A DNA stretch of 64,000 nt from Ehretia macrophylla. Taxonomy: Eukaryota; Streptophyta; Magnoliopsida; Boraginales; Ehretiaceae. The stretch spans positions 4,242,501 to 4,306,500 of the forward strand of contig CM075768.1 of the NCBI GenBank assembly GCA_037974665.1, read 5' to 3'. How positions within the stretch are numbered: the stretch's first letter is position 1; each line of letters opens with the position of its first letter. The notes below the pieces were generated by a model. The model was not told where the DNA came from. It saw only the letters and a list, made by a program, of their open reading frames with translations, and did not search any database. The position numbers were made by a program, and so were the translations under genes. Of this stretch, positions 1 to 11,677 are shown one piece after another.

Positions 1-1156
1 AAGTCTGTAGAAGCAACTACAACTTGATTTCAACTACTACAACTACAATTATTCAAGAAATGAGCTAAATTATCAATTAAATACCCAGAAAATAAAAATA
101 CATGGTACAACCGTTTAAAATTGCTATAAACTCACAAAGTTAGTCTACAACTCCTAACTAGCAATAATCTAAAGTCAATTTAACAAAATAACAACTAAAT
201 ATTCAATATCAAAAATTTGACATAAGCTTTAAAATTATAATCTCATTTTTCCCTCACCTTTGATCCCAAGAAATGTTAGAAATGTGTAGAATAGGTGCCC
301 AACAAGCAATTTCAAGCTTTGGATGAAGTGATTTGGCTTTGAAATGAATTTTTTTCTTCAAAAATTGGTTTGAAAACCTAAGAAAAAACTTCTTATTTTT
401 CCCTATGAAGCTCACGGGTTTGTGTGTGTGTTTTGTGGGGTTTTTTGGCTGATTTTGTTTATTAAATAAGCTAAAATGGAAAGTCAAAGAAAGTTCAAAA
501 GTCAAAGTTGTCAAAGTTAGTTATTTTTAGTCATTTTTGTTTAAAATAGTCTTAAATAAACTATCTAACTTATATTATAATTTTAGTCGACTATTTCTAG
601 TTGAAAACATTTATATGTAAGCATTTAATTACATACAATTAAAATAAAATGCTTATTTTTGCCAAAGAAGATGAAAAGTCATTTTATTTGTTTTCAAATA
701 TCTTTTGAATGCACAATTAATCTAAAATCATTTAATATCACATACAAATACATTTATATTAATATATACTAGGTAAACGAAAGTCAATGTAAGAATCGGG
801 TTCAACAGAAATCATTATTTGGCTCAAAAACGCTACTTTTCGCCTAAAAAGTCTATTTAAATTCCTATTTTATTTCAGAATCAATTTTTATCAAATACGG
901 GTCTATTAATAACAGATGACTAGGTTTTCAAAGGTTTGAAAGACCAGTTTCAAAATTATAGCGGACATGTTTCAAAAATACTATTCATAAAACTCGACGA
1001 TAAAATTTTCAATGCAGATTTTTATGAAAATTTTATGAGTGCTCACATAGCATGTAATAGGAGTAATAATCACATAATTATCACATTTTAATTCAAATAA
1101 CATATAAACAGGTCAAAACACGTAATTGCAAATAAGAACAAATTTGGGGTCTCACA
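1..1156 (-). mobile_element. Ty3/gypsy LTR piece F (A-related), cut by window edge
   Basis: Part of a long LTR read on the minus strand. Its right edge ends in ggggtctcaca, the complement of a canonical TGTGAGACCCC start. The stretch 900-1150 resembles 3880-4130 of LTR A1 (shared runs around 'cagtttcaaaat' and 'cgacgataaaat'), and 240-320 resembles 31690-31760 of A2, so it belongs to the A superfamily. It interrupts the RNase H remnant of element D, which resumes at 1157. The other LTR end lies outside the window, so solo or full-element status cannot be told. No host gene is seen here. Confidence 0.72.
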
Positions 1157-1706
1157 CTTGTGATCTGTGAAAATTTCAAATTTGTTACACCAAAGATAGT
1201 GACACCATTTCTTTAGTGCAAAGATAACAACCGCAAGCTCAAGATCGTGTGTAAGATAGCTAAGTTCATAGGGTTTCAATTTTCTTGAGGCATATGCAAT
1301 CACGTTTCCATTTTGCATCAACACACAGCCTAAACCCTCCTTTGAAGCATCACTATAAATCACTAGATTATCAGTCCCCTCAAGCAAGACAAGAATAGGA
1401 GCCGTGGTAAGTCTCTTCTTCAATTCCTGAAAACTCGTTTCACATTTGTTATCCCAGTTATTTACGGTTCTCTTTTGAGTTAAGGAAGTCAATAGCCTAG
1501 CAATTTTTGAAAAGTCTTTAAAAAATCTTCTATAATAACCAGTTAACCCAAGAAAACTACGAACCTCAGTAACGGTCTCGGGTCTTTTCCATGCCATCAC
1601 TGCCTCTACTTTAGTAGGATCAATCGAAATTCCTTCTTGAGAGATAATATGGCCTAAGAAAGCAACCTGCCTCAACCAGAATTCACACTTGCTAAATTTG
1701 GCAAAC
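1157..1706 (-). pseudogene. Element D: RT thumb and RNase H remnant (Tekay-like)
   Basis: Fossil piece of Ty3/gypsy pol on the minus strand. It reads as the RT connection ([24 protein letters not shown]) followed by RNase H ([31 protein letters not shown]). These motifs are typical of plant chromovirus-type pol. The block is bounded on the left by LTR piece F and on the right by solo LTR A1, both inserted into it. The element is broken by several lesions and insertions. Lineage Tekay/Del is inferred from motif style, not proven. Confidence 0.85.
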
Positions 1707-4130
1707 TGTCACGCCCCAACTCGACCCCACCTACAATCAGTCAGGACGCAACGGAATTTCGGCGGCATAACGACAGTAAATAGATTTCCGAGGTTCTAAT
1801 CCAACCTCATAAAACATCATACATCCAACAATTCCTCAATACAAACAACAACATACAACACAACCATATTATACAATAAACCATCCTCGTTATATGCCTC
1901 CGTTCCAACATGACATACAATACCTCAACCTTATCATACATTTCAAAAATAAGTTGAGACACAACTACAACTTAACCATAGACAAAAGAAAGCCACTAAG
2001 TTAACATCGTTTGGATCATCATCTTTCAACATCTATTACAATAAGAACCACAAAGCATATAAAAGTCTATTAAGCTAATATACATGACATTAAACAACAT
2101 ATAATCATGGATAAGACTCGGGAACATATGACTCGTCCACGTAAGGCACATTTTCCTCCTCAGGAGGCACGTACCCGTAATCCGGCTCTGCAACACTTGT
2201 AAGCATGTAATAATAGAGAATGAGTTTATATACATAAGCCCAGTGAGGATCCGATAGATCTCAACAGTATTCACTACGCTCCTTGGATTTAGTCCTTTGA
2301 GCAAGTAAACACACAACAACAATAATAACATTATCATCACATAACTATATAACCAATCAATAAAGGATACTCTATTTGGTGTAGCTCCAAACGCCATCAC
2401 GATCTCAACCGTTCTTCTTATAACTCCCCATTACTCACGCACCCGAGGTACCTCACTAGCCTCTCCCTCCATGACACCTCCGTCATGCGAGCTGGGGGTA
2501 GCCTATGGCAGTCATGCCGTTATCAACCCGACAGCCCGACGCTGCCCGAGAGGTGGCACACACATACCAAGACTCCATAATCATCAATCATCAATCAATC
2601 ATCAATCAATCAATTGGGAGATCAGCAACGAAAGTGCCCGATTCCCGAACTCAATAATAATCAATCAATAACATCAATATAACATCAATATTAAATTAAA
2701 CAACAAACAACGTAGTTAGATGACAAAGTAGGCCATCTAACCGGACATGCATAATATACTTAATTAAACTCTAAATTACTCATCAACAACTCACCATTCA
2801 TCACTCGAACACTACCCAACCATCTAAAGGCATCGTTCAAGAAATTAAAGAATGACAACCTAAACTTCTAAAATTCATAACTTACAATCTACTAATCCAA
2901 ACATTGCCAAATCAGTTCCTATCACTCACCCATTCAACCTACTACATTAGCCCTCTCGAAAATCCACCATAACACCTCCAAATCATGCCCGATAACCCTA
3001 AAACCCTAAGATGTCATGGCTGGATTTTCCGGATTTTCACACGAACAATGTAATCGAAAATTCGGCATTACAACAGCGCTAACACGTAATTATCAAGTAT
3101 TTAGAAATCGACGGCAATCGATTTCGATCAACACAACTCATTTAATTCAACTTTGAACATTTTAATCAAAATTAAATACCCGGAAAATAAAAATTATGCT
3201 ACATCCGACAGAAATTCGTAGTATTAGCATATAACGATCCCTAGCATGCAAGGAGCAATAATCTATCATCAGATTTCAATTCTAACGGTTCAATCTTCAT
3301 TTATGAGCAAAAACATAAAAATGACATTTTGAGATCTAGAATTTTTCTCTCACCTTTGATGCGATACAAGCCTAGGAATGCGTGCTATGCATGCCCAACA
3401 AGCAGAATCCAAGTCGGTGCGAAGTTTCACGGACAAAAACTAGGTTTTTCTTTGAAAAATTGGATTGAAAAGCTTTGAAATTTCTTTTCTTTTTCTCTCT
3501 TCTTCCTCTCGGCCTTGTGTGTGTTTGTGGAGTGTGTTTTGTGTTGTGTGAGTGTGTGTTGATGACTAGAAGTATTTAAAAGCTTGGTCAATTAAAAAAA
3601 TGCAAAGTCAAAGTTAGTTTTAATTAGTATTTTTGTGTTTTTTAATTACTTTAATTCCATTTTATTTCTCACCAAGATAAAAATAATTATGCAACCCCCA
3701 AGATATCTCAAGTGGATTATTTTTAGGTGACAAGAAGTTTTACAATCCAACAATTTCACCCGAGTCGGCTTAAAACTCGATTTTCGCAAAAGTCGGTGTA
3801 AAAACCCTAATAAATTCTTAAGCCGATTTTAAAACCGTTTTCATCAAACACAGGTCTATTAAAGTCCGTGGACTAGGTCTAGAAGGGTTAAAAAGACCAG
3901 TTTCAAAATTTTAGCGGACGTGTTTCGAAAATACTATTCACTAAAAATCGACGATAAAATTTCTGACTCCGTTTTTTATGAAAATTTCATGAATGCACAT
4001 TTAGCACGTATTAGGAGGATTGACATCAAAATTATAACTTTCTAGGTCCTATAGCACATAAACATAATATATGCACGCAAAACGAGGTATAGCACGTAAA
4101 ACGAGATAAGAAGGAAAGTGGGGTTTCACA
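1707..4130 (-). mobile_element. Solo LTR A1 (Ty3/gypsy family A)
   Basis: A 2424-bp LTR starting TGTCACGCCCC and ending GGGGTTTCACA on the plus strand. It is flanked by a perfect 5-bp duplication, CAAAC (1702-1706 and 4131-4135). It is a solo LTR because no internal domain follows at either edge and element D's pol continues on both sides. The orientation is minus, judged from sister element A2, where primer binding site and polypurine tract are visible. It is homologous over its length to the A2 LTRs at 30189 and 35140 but clearly more diverged, hence older. It carries both LTR hairpin modules (about 2463-2491 and 2215-2248). Confidence 0.9.
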
Positions 4131-4572
4131 CAAACAATTTATGCTCTTGTAAAGTCTGCAACACAATTCTCAAGTGCTACTCATGCTCAGCCTCAGATTT
4201 AGAATATACCAGTATATCATCAATAAAAATTACCGCAAACTGGTCTAAATACGGCCTAAACACTCTCTACATCAAATCCATAAAAGCAGCTGGAGCATTT
4301 GTCAACCCAAATGGTAACACCACAAATTCATAATGGCCATACCTGGTTCTGAAAGCTGTTTTAGATACATTTTCCCTTTTAATCCTTAACTAATAATAGC
4401 CCTACCTCAAATCAAATTTAGAATATACCTTGGCACCCTGCAACTGATCAAATAATTCCTCAATTAAAGGCAATGGATACTTATTTTTAATAGTCAACTG
4501 ATTGAGACCCCGGTAATCAATGCATAATCGGAGTGTACCATTTTTCTTCTTAACAAATAACACCGGTGCACC
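4131..4572 (-). pseudogene. Element D: reverse transcriptase palm remnant
   Basis: Minus-strand reading gives RT palm motifs, including [15 protein letters not shown] and the catalytic-box neighbourhood FIDDILVYS near 4190-4220. This is the upstream continuation of the pol remnant at 1157-1706, from which it is separated by solo LTR A1. The Ty3/gypsy assignment is firm from the IDD box context. It is a broken fossil with no sign of host use. Confidence 0.82.
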
Positions 4573-5270
4573 TTAAGGGGAAAAACTCAGTTGAATAAAC
4601 CCTTTCTCAAGTAAGCCCAGCAACTGAACTTTTAATTCCTGCAATTCAAGTGGAGCCATCCTATACGGAGTCCTAGAGATAGGTGTAATTCCCGAAAATA
4701 AGTCAATCACAAATTCTATCTCTTTATTAGGTGGCAAACCAGGTAATTCTTCAAGAAATACCCCCGAAAACTTTTTCACTATAGGTACTTCATTCAGTTT
4801 TAGCTTATCCACAGGTTGATTAATCAAATAAGCCAAATATGCATCACAACCTTTACCCAGCAGTTTAGTCGCTTTAATAAAAGAAATTATGCGACTACCT
4901 GTGGATTTACGACTACCAACAATCTCAATTACAGGTTGATTAGACATTTCTAACTGCACAATTTTTCTTATACAATCCAGATAAGCATAATGTTCACCCA
5001 ACCAATCTATTCCCAGAATTATTTCAAATTCCTTAAAAGGCAAGATAATCAAATCAATAGGAAGGACTCGACCCTCAATACACAATTCACAAGCTTTATA
5101 TACAAATTCAGTTAAAAATTTGGTACCGATAGGTGTGCCTACCTCAATCTTGTAAGGTAATTTATCAATTTTCAATGCAGAAGATTGTGCTCACATAGGT
5201 GTGATAAATGAATGTGTAGCCCCGGTATTAATTAAAATAGTGACTGATTTGTTATTGAGAAGAAAAATAC
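4573..5270 (-). pseudogene. Element D: protease to RT N-terminus remnant
   Basis: Minus strand. The part at 5180-5260 reads as a retropepsin-type TGATHSFI block. It is followed by ILGIDWLGEHYAYLDC, the usual protease C-terminal motif of plant gypsy elements. Then come LPGLPPNKEIEF and the YRMAPLELQELK segment that opens RT. This order matches the gag-PR-RT layout of Tekay/Del chromoviruses. It is a fossil and broken. Neighbouring pieces are the gag tail (upstream) and the RT palm (downstream on the minus strand). Confidence 0.82.
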
Positions 5271-5847
5271 CTTCAACCACTACGGTCGCCTCAGGAAGCT
5301 CCTCCTAATCCAAAGCAAATACTCGGGCCTGTCCCCGAGTATCTAGTATTGTAGCTGGTCCCCTGGTCTGAGTACCCTGACTGGATGTCTAACCCTTGGC
5401 ATTCTTGAATTTTAAATAATCCTCGACCCTGTGCTGGTCGCTATCGTATCCTGTATACCTGTTCAATTTCTTCCAACAATTTTCCTTTGTATGGCCCTGG
5501 CTCTGACAGAAGCTGCACTGCTGGTGATGTCTTGCAACAGTGCCTCCTGTAGGAGCTCTGTAAGTAGAGGTAGCTGAACTACCCTGCTGTGATCGTGCTA
5601 CAACTGGATGAGGTTGTCCCTGATTTTGACTCTGTACAGGTCATGCCTGAGTCTGAGTAGGTCCGGTGTAACTCTGAATCTGCCTCGGCTGCTGACTCTG
5701 ACCAGCTGAGTAAGTTTGCCTCTGATATCCCTGACTCTGCATCTGATGAGGTTGTTTACTGGGCTGACTCAACTCCCCAAACGGATCTGCCTTACATTTC
5801 TCATATCTCGAAGCTACCCTAACTGCTGCTGCACAAATAGGATAATC
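5271..5847 (-). pseudogene. Element D: gag C-terminal part with zinc knuckle
   Basis: Minus-strand reading is Q/S/G-rich and includes a nucleocapsid zinc knuckle CSFCQSQGHTKENC (CX2CX4HX4C) at about 5476-5518. This is the RNA-binding part of a retrotransposon gag protein. It lies between the capsid part (5848-6489) and the protease remnant. It is a broken fossil. The plus strand here has no convincing gene. Confidence 0.75.
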
Positions 5848-6489
5848 CTAAGTAGACAAGTTTAACGAAATATCAGGCCTTAACCCCTTAACAAACCTCT
5901 GAATCCTCTTGCTCTCTGGCAGTACTAAAGCTGGTACATAACGGGATAAGCAGGTAAAAGCAGCATCATATTGATCAACCGTCATACTGCCCTGCCTCAG
6001 GGAAATAAACTCTTCTTCACGTCTCTCTTTGGTTGTCTCTGTGATATATTTCTCTTGAAACTCTCTTACAAACTCAGCCCAAGTCTGTGGTGTTGCTTCA
6101 GCTTCCTTCCTTAATTTCACAGTATACCACCATTGCTCGACATCCCCCTCGAGCAAAAATTCAGCACAAGCAATCTTTCTCGCATCGGTGTACTCAAGAC
6201 CACCAAGAATTTTCTCAACCTTATTCATCCATCTCTTAACCATAATGTCATCAGGCTCTCCAAAGAAACTAGACGGGCCGTGGTGCAAAAATTTCTCAAG
6301 ATAGTTACTGTTACCGCCCTCTGCCCCACCTCGGCCATGTTCGGGATTTCTTGCAAGTACATTACCTCCCTGCCTCTGCAATACCTGTGCAATTTGACCT
6401 ATTGTGGTAGTTAACCGTGTATTAATCATATGCTGATCCACTTCTTCCTCCTCAGCATTCTGATTCCTAGTCTGACGACGAGGCCCCAT
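5848..6489 (-). pseudogene. Element D: gag capsid part
   Basis: A 213-codon open stretch on the minus strand starting MGPRRQTRNQ. It contains the conserved retrotransposon gag core: FLLEGDVEQWW, WAEFVREFQEKY, then LRQGSMTVDQYDAAF and LSRYVP near the end. These are the Retrotrans_gag family signatures seen in plant Ty3/gypsy chromoviruses. The start is about 380 bp inside the primer binding site, as expected for a gag leader. The element as a whole is broken. The 93-codon plus-strand frame at 6133-6414 is only its antisense shadow. Confidence 0.85.
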
Positions 6490-6883
6490 CTCGAATAACT
6501 AGAATGCAAAGTATTATGACAAGCATATATGCAGTTCAAAGATATAACACACAAGTTCAAGTTCATACAAGTTCATATAAAGGCATACCAGATCATACAA
6601 TTTCACGTAAGTCCACATGAAGACATACAAGGCACCTTGTCTACAACAGTTACATACAAGACACTTAACAAGCAATACTTTCTAAACTTTCCATATTCAT
6701 ACAATTCTCTAATTTTAGCACTTCATTTCTTATTCACAAGTTAACATGCTTTTCACTTAGAACATTAAATACTTAGACAATTTAAAAATCACATAATATG
6801 ATTTCCATATAAGGACTTCAACCCCCACAGACCGAGAAACCTATCCCAACTTGTGCTTTCAATAAGCTCTGATACCACCTAAA
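6490..6883 (-). other. Element D 5' leader with primer binding site
   Basis: Untranslated leader between gag and the 5' LTR. The plus strand shows gctctgatacca at 6866-6877, the complement of TGGTATCAGAGC. That is the plant primer binding site matching the 3' end of initiator tRNA-Met. It sits six bases from the LTR edge at 6884. The rest of the leader is rich in loosely repeated 'caagttcata' and 'cacataa' words and has no gene. Confidence 0.88.
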
Positions 6884-8697
6884 TGTAATGCCCCGACCCA
6901 ACCCCACGTTAAAAGGTTAAGTCCGGACCTGACAAACGGACAGAGTCTCCTTTGTACTGTGGACAATCTGGTTACCTGCAAACAGCAAATAAAGCCACAA
7001 CTGTTTCCAACACCAACTTCACCAATTCCCAGCTTCAAGGCCATTCGAGCCTTAAGCAAGACAAGACATTACCGCACACAAGCATGCATAGTGAAACCAC
7101 TGAAATTCATTCTTTTTAATCTACTTGTCTGACCACTCTAACATTTTCATTTGATCATTTTTTATAATTTAAAACCAACCTTCCAACTAGCTTTCATTCA
7201 CACAAGCAAGCAACATAAAAGAAAAGTAAAATTAAGTTATTACAAGCCACTACCATACAAGCCATACATCAACCTAACTATTACAATCTTTCAACAACTC
7301 CAAACATATATATACAACCCATAGGCACAAAATAGAACATAATACAACACAAGCAAGTCTTCACACAATATAGCAAGCAACACTCCAACCTCAAGCAATA
7401 ACATATAGCAATTAAGGCAACTCTTCCAACTGCACCTCCTCTTCTCCCTCGATAGCTAAGAGCTAGGGGTCTATCTCAGCACCTCCTGAAACATGTTTAG
7501 CGAGGTATGGGCAACCACAATTGCTCAATGAGGGATAAAGTCTACTAGGGCGTGCTCATGCAATGCAACAATTAAATACAAGTAAAGTAGTTAAGTAACT
7601 AAAGTACGAATAAACAATAAGATACTACACATTAAAAATGATGTGATTCACTTTAACCCCAGACACTCCAGAATTCACTTGATCTTCAACCACGAACCAC
7701 AAACCTCGATCAACGTGTCAACATAAACCCCAAACACTCCGGTAGGTGTACTCTGGATGTACCTCAAAAATTCTACGACCCAACACCCCTTGACAATCTC
7801 CGGACCAGGCGAGTGAGGGACTCAAGCACGGAGATCGAATATCCGCTAGCAAGCCCGTTGCCGCCCAACCGATATCCAATACATCCACCCCTGACACTAT
7901 GGTTGCGCAACCACTATGCAATGCACTTAAATCCAATGACAATATAACAATAATATAAAGCAATAGCACATAGGAGGGACAACAAAGTAGGTTGCCCTCG
8001 AAACAAATAAGGTATAAGTGTTAGCATGAAATTAACTATATGAACATAATGGGGTTAATGACATATTCCTCACAAAACTTTACCAAAAACTCACAATTAA
8101 CTTAGAAATGCATTTAAACACATTATAAGCATCTAGAAGTCAATAGGTGTACAAAACAACCAATTATCCACTTTTTCCCCTTTGTTAACTTAGGCCAATT
8201 GGCTCCAAACCGAAAGACAAGGTTCTAGATTCACAAGCGAGCTATTCCATACTTCTAATTACACTTTAAGGCATCCTTAGGACCCTCGGAACTATCCAAA
8301 TACCTGTGTTTGCCACGAAAGCCCCGATTACCCCTTTGTGCATTTGTATTATAAGTACCTTAACCGAAGCTCAACCGAGAGTTAGAAAAGCACATTTAGT
8401 ACCTACTTACCCTAAGAATACCAATTACAATGCCCAAATCAACCCGGATTTACATTACACCAGAAACCCCTTTGTTAACTGAGGTAATTTCACGTTTTAA
8501 CTAAGTTCTGAGTAATTAAGCTACACGAAGTCATTAGACTATCTTCATTAACATCTATAGCACCTAACTAAAGCATTGAATCAATCCCTAAAACACATTT
8601 TATCAAAACCCTAAAATTCACACTATTCATTGTCTTTCCAAACTAATAATTGCAATTAACCATTAATGAAGCTAAGCAATCACACACACATGGTCTC
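6884..8697 (-). mobile_element. Element D 5' LTR, part 1
   Basis: LTR of element D on the minus strand, starting TGTAATGCCCCGACCC next to the primer binding site. At 8697 it is interrupted by solo LTR Y1 and resumes at 23348. The sequence gtctc stands at 8693-8697 and again at 23348-23352, the target duplication of Y1. The second hairpin module lies at about 7487-7535 and the region of the first near 7783-7835. No non-element gene is seen. Confidence 0.85.
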
Positions 8698-11677
8698 TAT
8701 AATACCCAAGCCCGACCATGCATTTATAATATTTATTTCTTTCATTATTCTTGGAAAACGTGCCTTTGTGATTATTTGCTTGACTTTAATTTATAATTAA
8801 TTGTCTCAATATTTAAGATCAACTTGTATTTTGAGTAATAGTAACCTATTAGGTGTTCTTAGTTCTCATAACATGAATGAAACTTAAGAAATATATAAAG
8901 TTTAGCATATCAAACTAAGCATTCGTTTCAATCAAAAAGGAATTAGGATATTACCTTAACAGTTTAATTTTTCAAAGTATACTATTTGAGGATACTTAGA
9001 TTTATTATGAGCAAAGCTAATTAGGATAGTATTTTACTACCTTAAAACTAATATAGTAATCTTGGTTTATAAAAAATATTTGGTATACATTTTAAGTAAT
9101 TGAAACTAATAGATATGTGAATACTTAGGTTTGGTACTAAAGGATATTGAATCATTAGGAATGTTAACTAACTTTAAGAATTTAATATCTATTAAAAGAT
9201 CAGGATAGGCATTCGAGGATAGTTCATGGCTTGTAGATGTTTTAGATACACTTGAGTAACATGAAGCTATGAATAATAAAACTAGGGTATGATAAATTTT
9301 ATAAAGACCTTAGACTATATGGAACTAGGTTAAACAATATAAGCATATTAATTACATGAAAATACTGTTCTTAACTTATAAAAATAAAAAGTTTGTTTAA
9401 TCTAACAAGAATATTAATAGGAATATACTTAGGGTTGTTACTGAATAATTTTAAATAAATTAGTAAAGAGTATTAATCTACATTGAGAATTAAATCAATA
9501 TTAAGTAGCACTATAATTGGCTCTCAGATAGAATTTAGTGGTCTTTGAATAGAATAGACATCTGATTATGTTTGAACCAAATATTTCCTTAAACCACTGA
9601 AGCTTCAAGAAATTTAAAAGTAGTATCATCTAGCCTGCCCGACTGCCACGATGCTCCAATTGAAATAAATTAGCCACCTTTCCTAATGCCGTCCATAGCT
9701 ACCAAGTTGACAAAGAAGATTATCCTAATAAGCAGCTTGCAATCATTTCCATCGTTCACCTTCACCCACGTAGCCTAACATTGCATGGCAACATGCCCTA
9801 AATAATCACCACGGCAGCCTACTTATCATCATCGCCTACAAGTTGATCATTAGCCTAGTGATATGATATCCTAATGCTTAGCTATAAACAGTCAGCACCC
9901 GACGTGCTTTGCCAAGAACTATCCTAATCAACAGCCCTTCCACTTATCCCATCGCCCAGCATGCCAGCACAATTGCCTCATTATCACCTAAAGATAACTC
10001 ATCATCCATCTAACAACACCTCACCGTCCACCAATTAACTCATCCTTATCGTACAATTATCCATCGAATAACATTACCGAATTATTCTTAAGCAACAGGC
10101 CTGCCAAAGCAATAAAATCCCAGTGTCCTATAGTACAATCATCGTCCACCACCTAGTTTTCTTATCACCTTGCAAAGTTGTTAGGAAATTATAGAAGCTG
10201 ATCGAGAATTCTCATCAGCCTACTCCATCAGCAGCAATAAGAAAGCAAAGGAAACAAGCTTTCAGTAGTGATCATTGGCATTAACTTAGTTAATAGGCTT
10301 AACTAATCATCAAGTGGACTCGGTGGAGGTGGACCGTAACAGCAACGCACTAGTGCAAGGAGTTGGCTTGGTGAGAACCGTAGAATAAAAGTGGAAAGAA
10401 AAAGATAAAAACGGGTGAAGCTTTGGGAATAGTTTGATCACTTGAGGAGTTAGTCGAGCTCATGCTTACAACTAGGACATTTTCTCTTGCGGATTCTTCT
10501 TAATTGGTGAGGATATTTCATAAAGTCATGTTATTTCTTGATATAAGTTAATTATATTAGCTCTTAAATTGATTATAGGTGTAACGGAGTTTATTTAAAA
10601 TAATATCTTTAATATGTTTAGATGACATTGAATAATTAGTATAGCTTTCCGATTATGTTATATACCACTATACATCTAGTTTAACATCTTTATTGTATTT
10701 ACCTGTCATCGCGTAACTGGAAATTTAATTTAGGAATTTAATTAATTAGGAATGCTACAAGGGAGTTTAATTGAGTTGTTAACTAAATTCAACAGGTGAA
10801 GATATCAAGATTTAGCTAATAAACCTTAAATGCTTAACTTTCTTTGGTAATAAGAAACTTACTGTTAAAAGTGTTTAGAGGACCTTTAAGTGTGTAAGAT
10901 ACGAATTCTCCTGAAGTTATAGAGTTTCCAGGAAAAATGATTCTTATTTCAACTCGATTTTATTCAGTATACAATTATCTACTTTTCACTTATGTATATA
11001 ACTATCCACTTTTACTGTTGGCCTTCTATTCGTCATCCACTAAGAAAAGGTCTAAATAAATGTTTCAAGTAACAACAATGACTTGATATGAATTACAATC
11101 TATTGTCTACTTGTATTAATTGATAAAGGTACTTGTTCGGGGACAAACTATTTTGTTGTTCTCCACCTACATGTTTATCAAAGTGCGTGATCATAAATTG
11201 TACAAATAATTGACGATTGTGTAATACGTGAATACTTGTGCATGCTTGTGTGTTATTGGGGGTAGGAACCTCAGGCTCGATAGCTTGCACAAATGCTGGC
11301 CGGCATAGGGCTTGCCAGTGCTCCTGTGTCTATCGTGGACCTATTCCCTTTCCTGCTTGGCGATCTCCACCCTCGGGGAGCTGGGTTGTAGATTTCGGGT
11401 ACACTCCAGAGTACCTTCTTGGGAGAGATAATAAGTCGTGATCTTGATTCGGGGATGGCCACCTCTGGTGATATCGAAATGTATTCTTTTACTGTGTGTT
11501 TAAGTACTCTCGCTTGGGACCACTACTGCCCTTGGAGAGCTTGCTCTCGCTTGGGACCAATACTGCCCTCGGAGAGGAAAGACTGTTTATATTTACGACA
11601 CTACTGTTATTGATACATGAATCAAATGTGATAGAAATCTATATTGGTTATCACATGTTATTGTATTTTAGCATTAC
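8698..11677 (+). mobile_element. Solo LTR Y1, part 1 (Ty3/gypsy family Y)
   Basis: A long plus-strand LTR starting TATAATACCCAAGCCCGACC, homologous to the start of Y2 at 28931 (TGTAATACCCGAGCCCGACC). It is AT-rich and coding-free. It is interrupted at 11677 by composite X and resumes at 22857. The total LTR length is about 3.47 kb, unusually long. The flanking duplication GTCTC marks it as one insertion into element D's LTR. Two adjacent copies of hairpin module 1 lie at 11507-11539 and 11544-11576. Confidence 0.85.

Noticed and set aside
2995-3012. Telomere-like ccctaaaaccctaa words (also in the A2 LTRs)
   Set aside because: Only two units and shared by all A-family LTRs, so it is part of the LTR (perhaps a telobox), not an interstitial telomere.
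6133-6414. 93-codon plus-strand frame
   Set aside because: Exact antisense of the gag remnant; no motif of its own.
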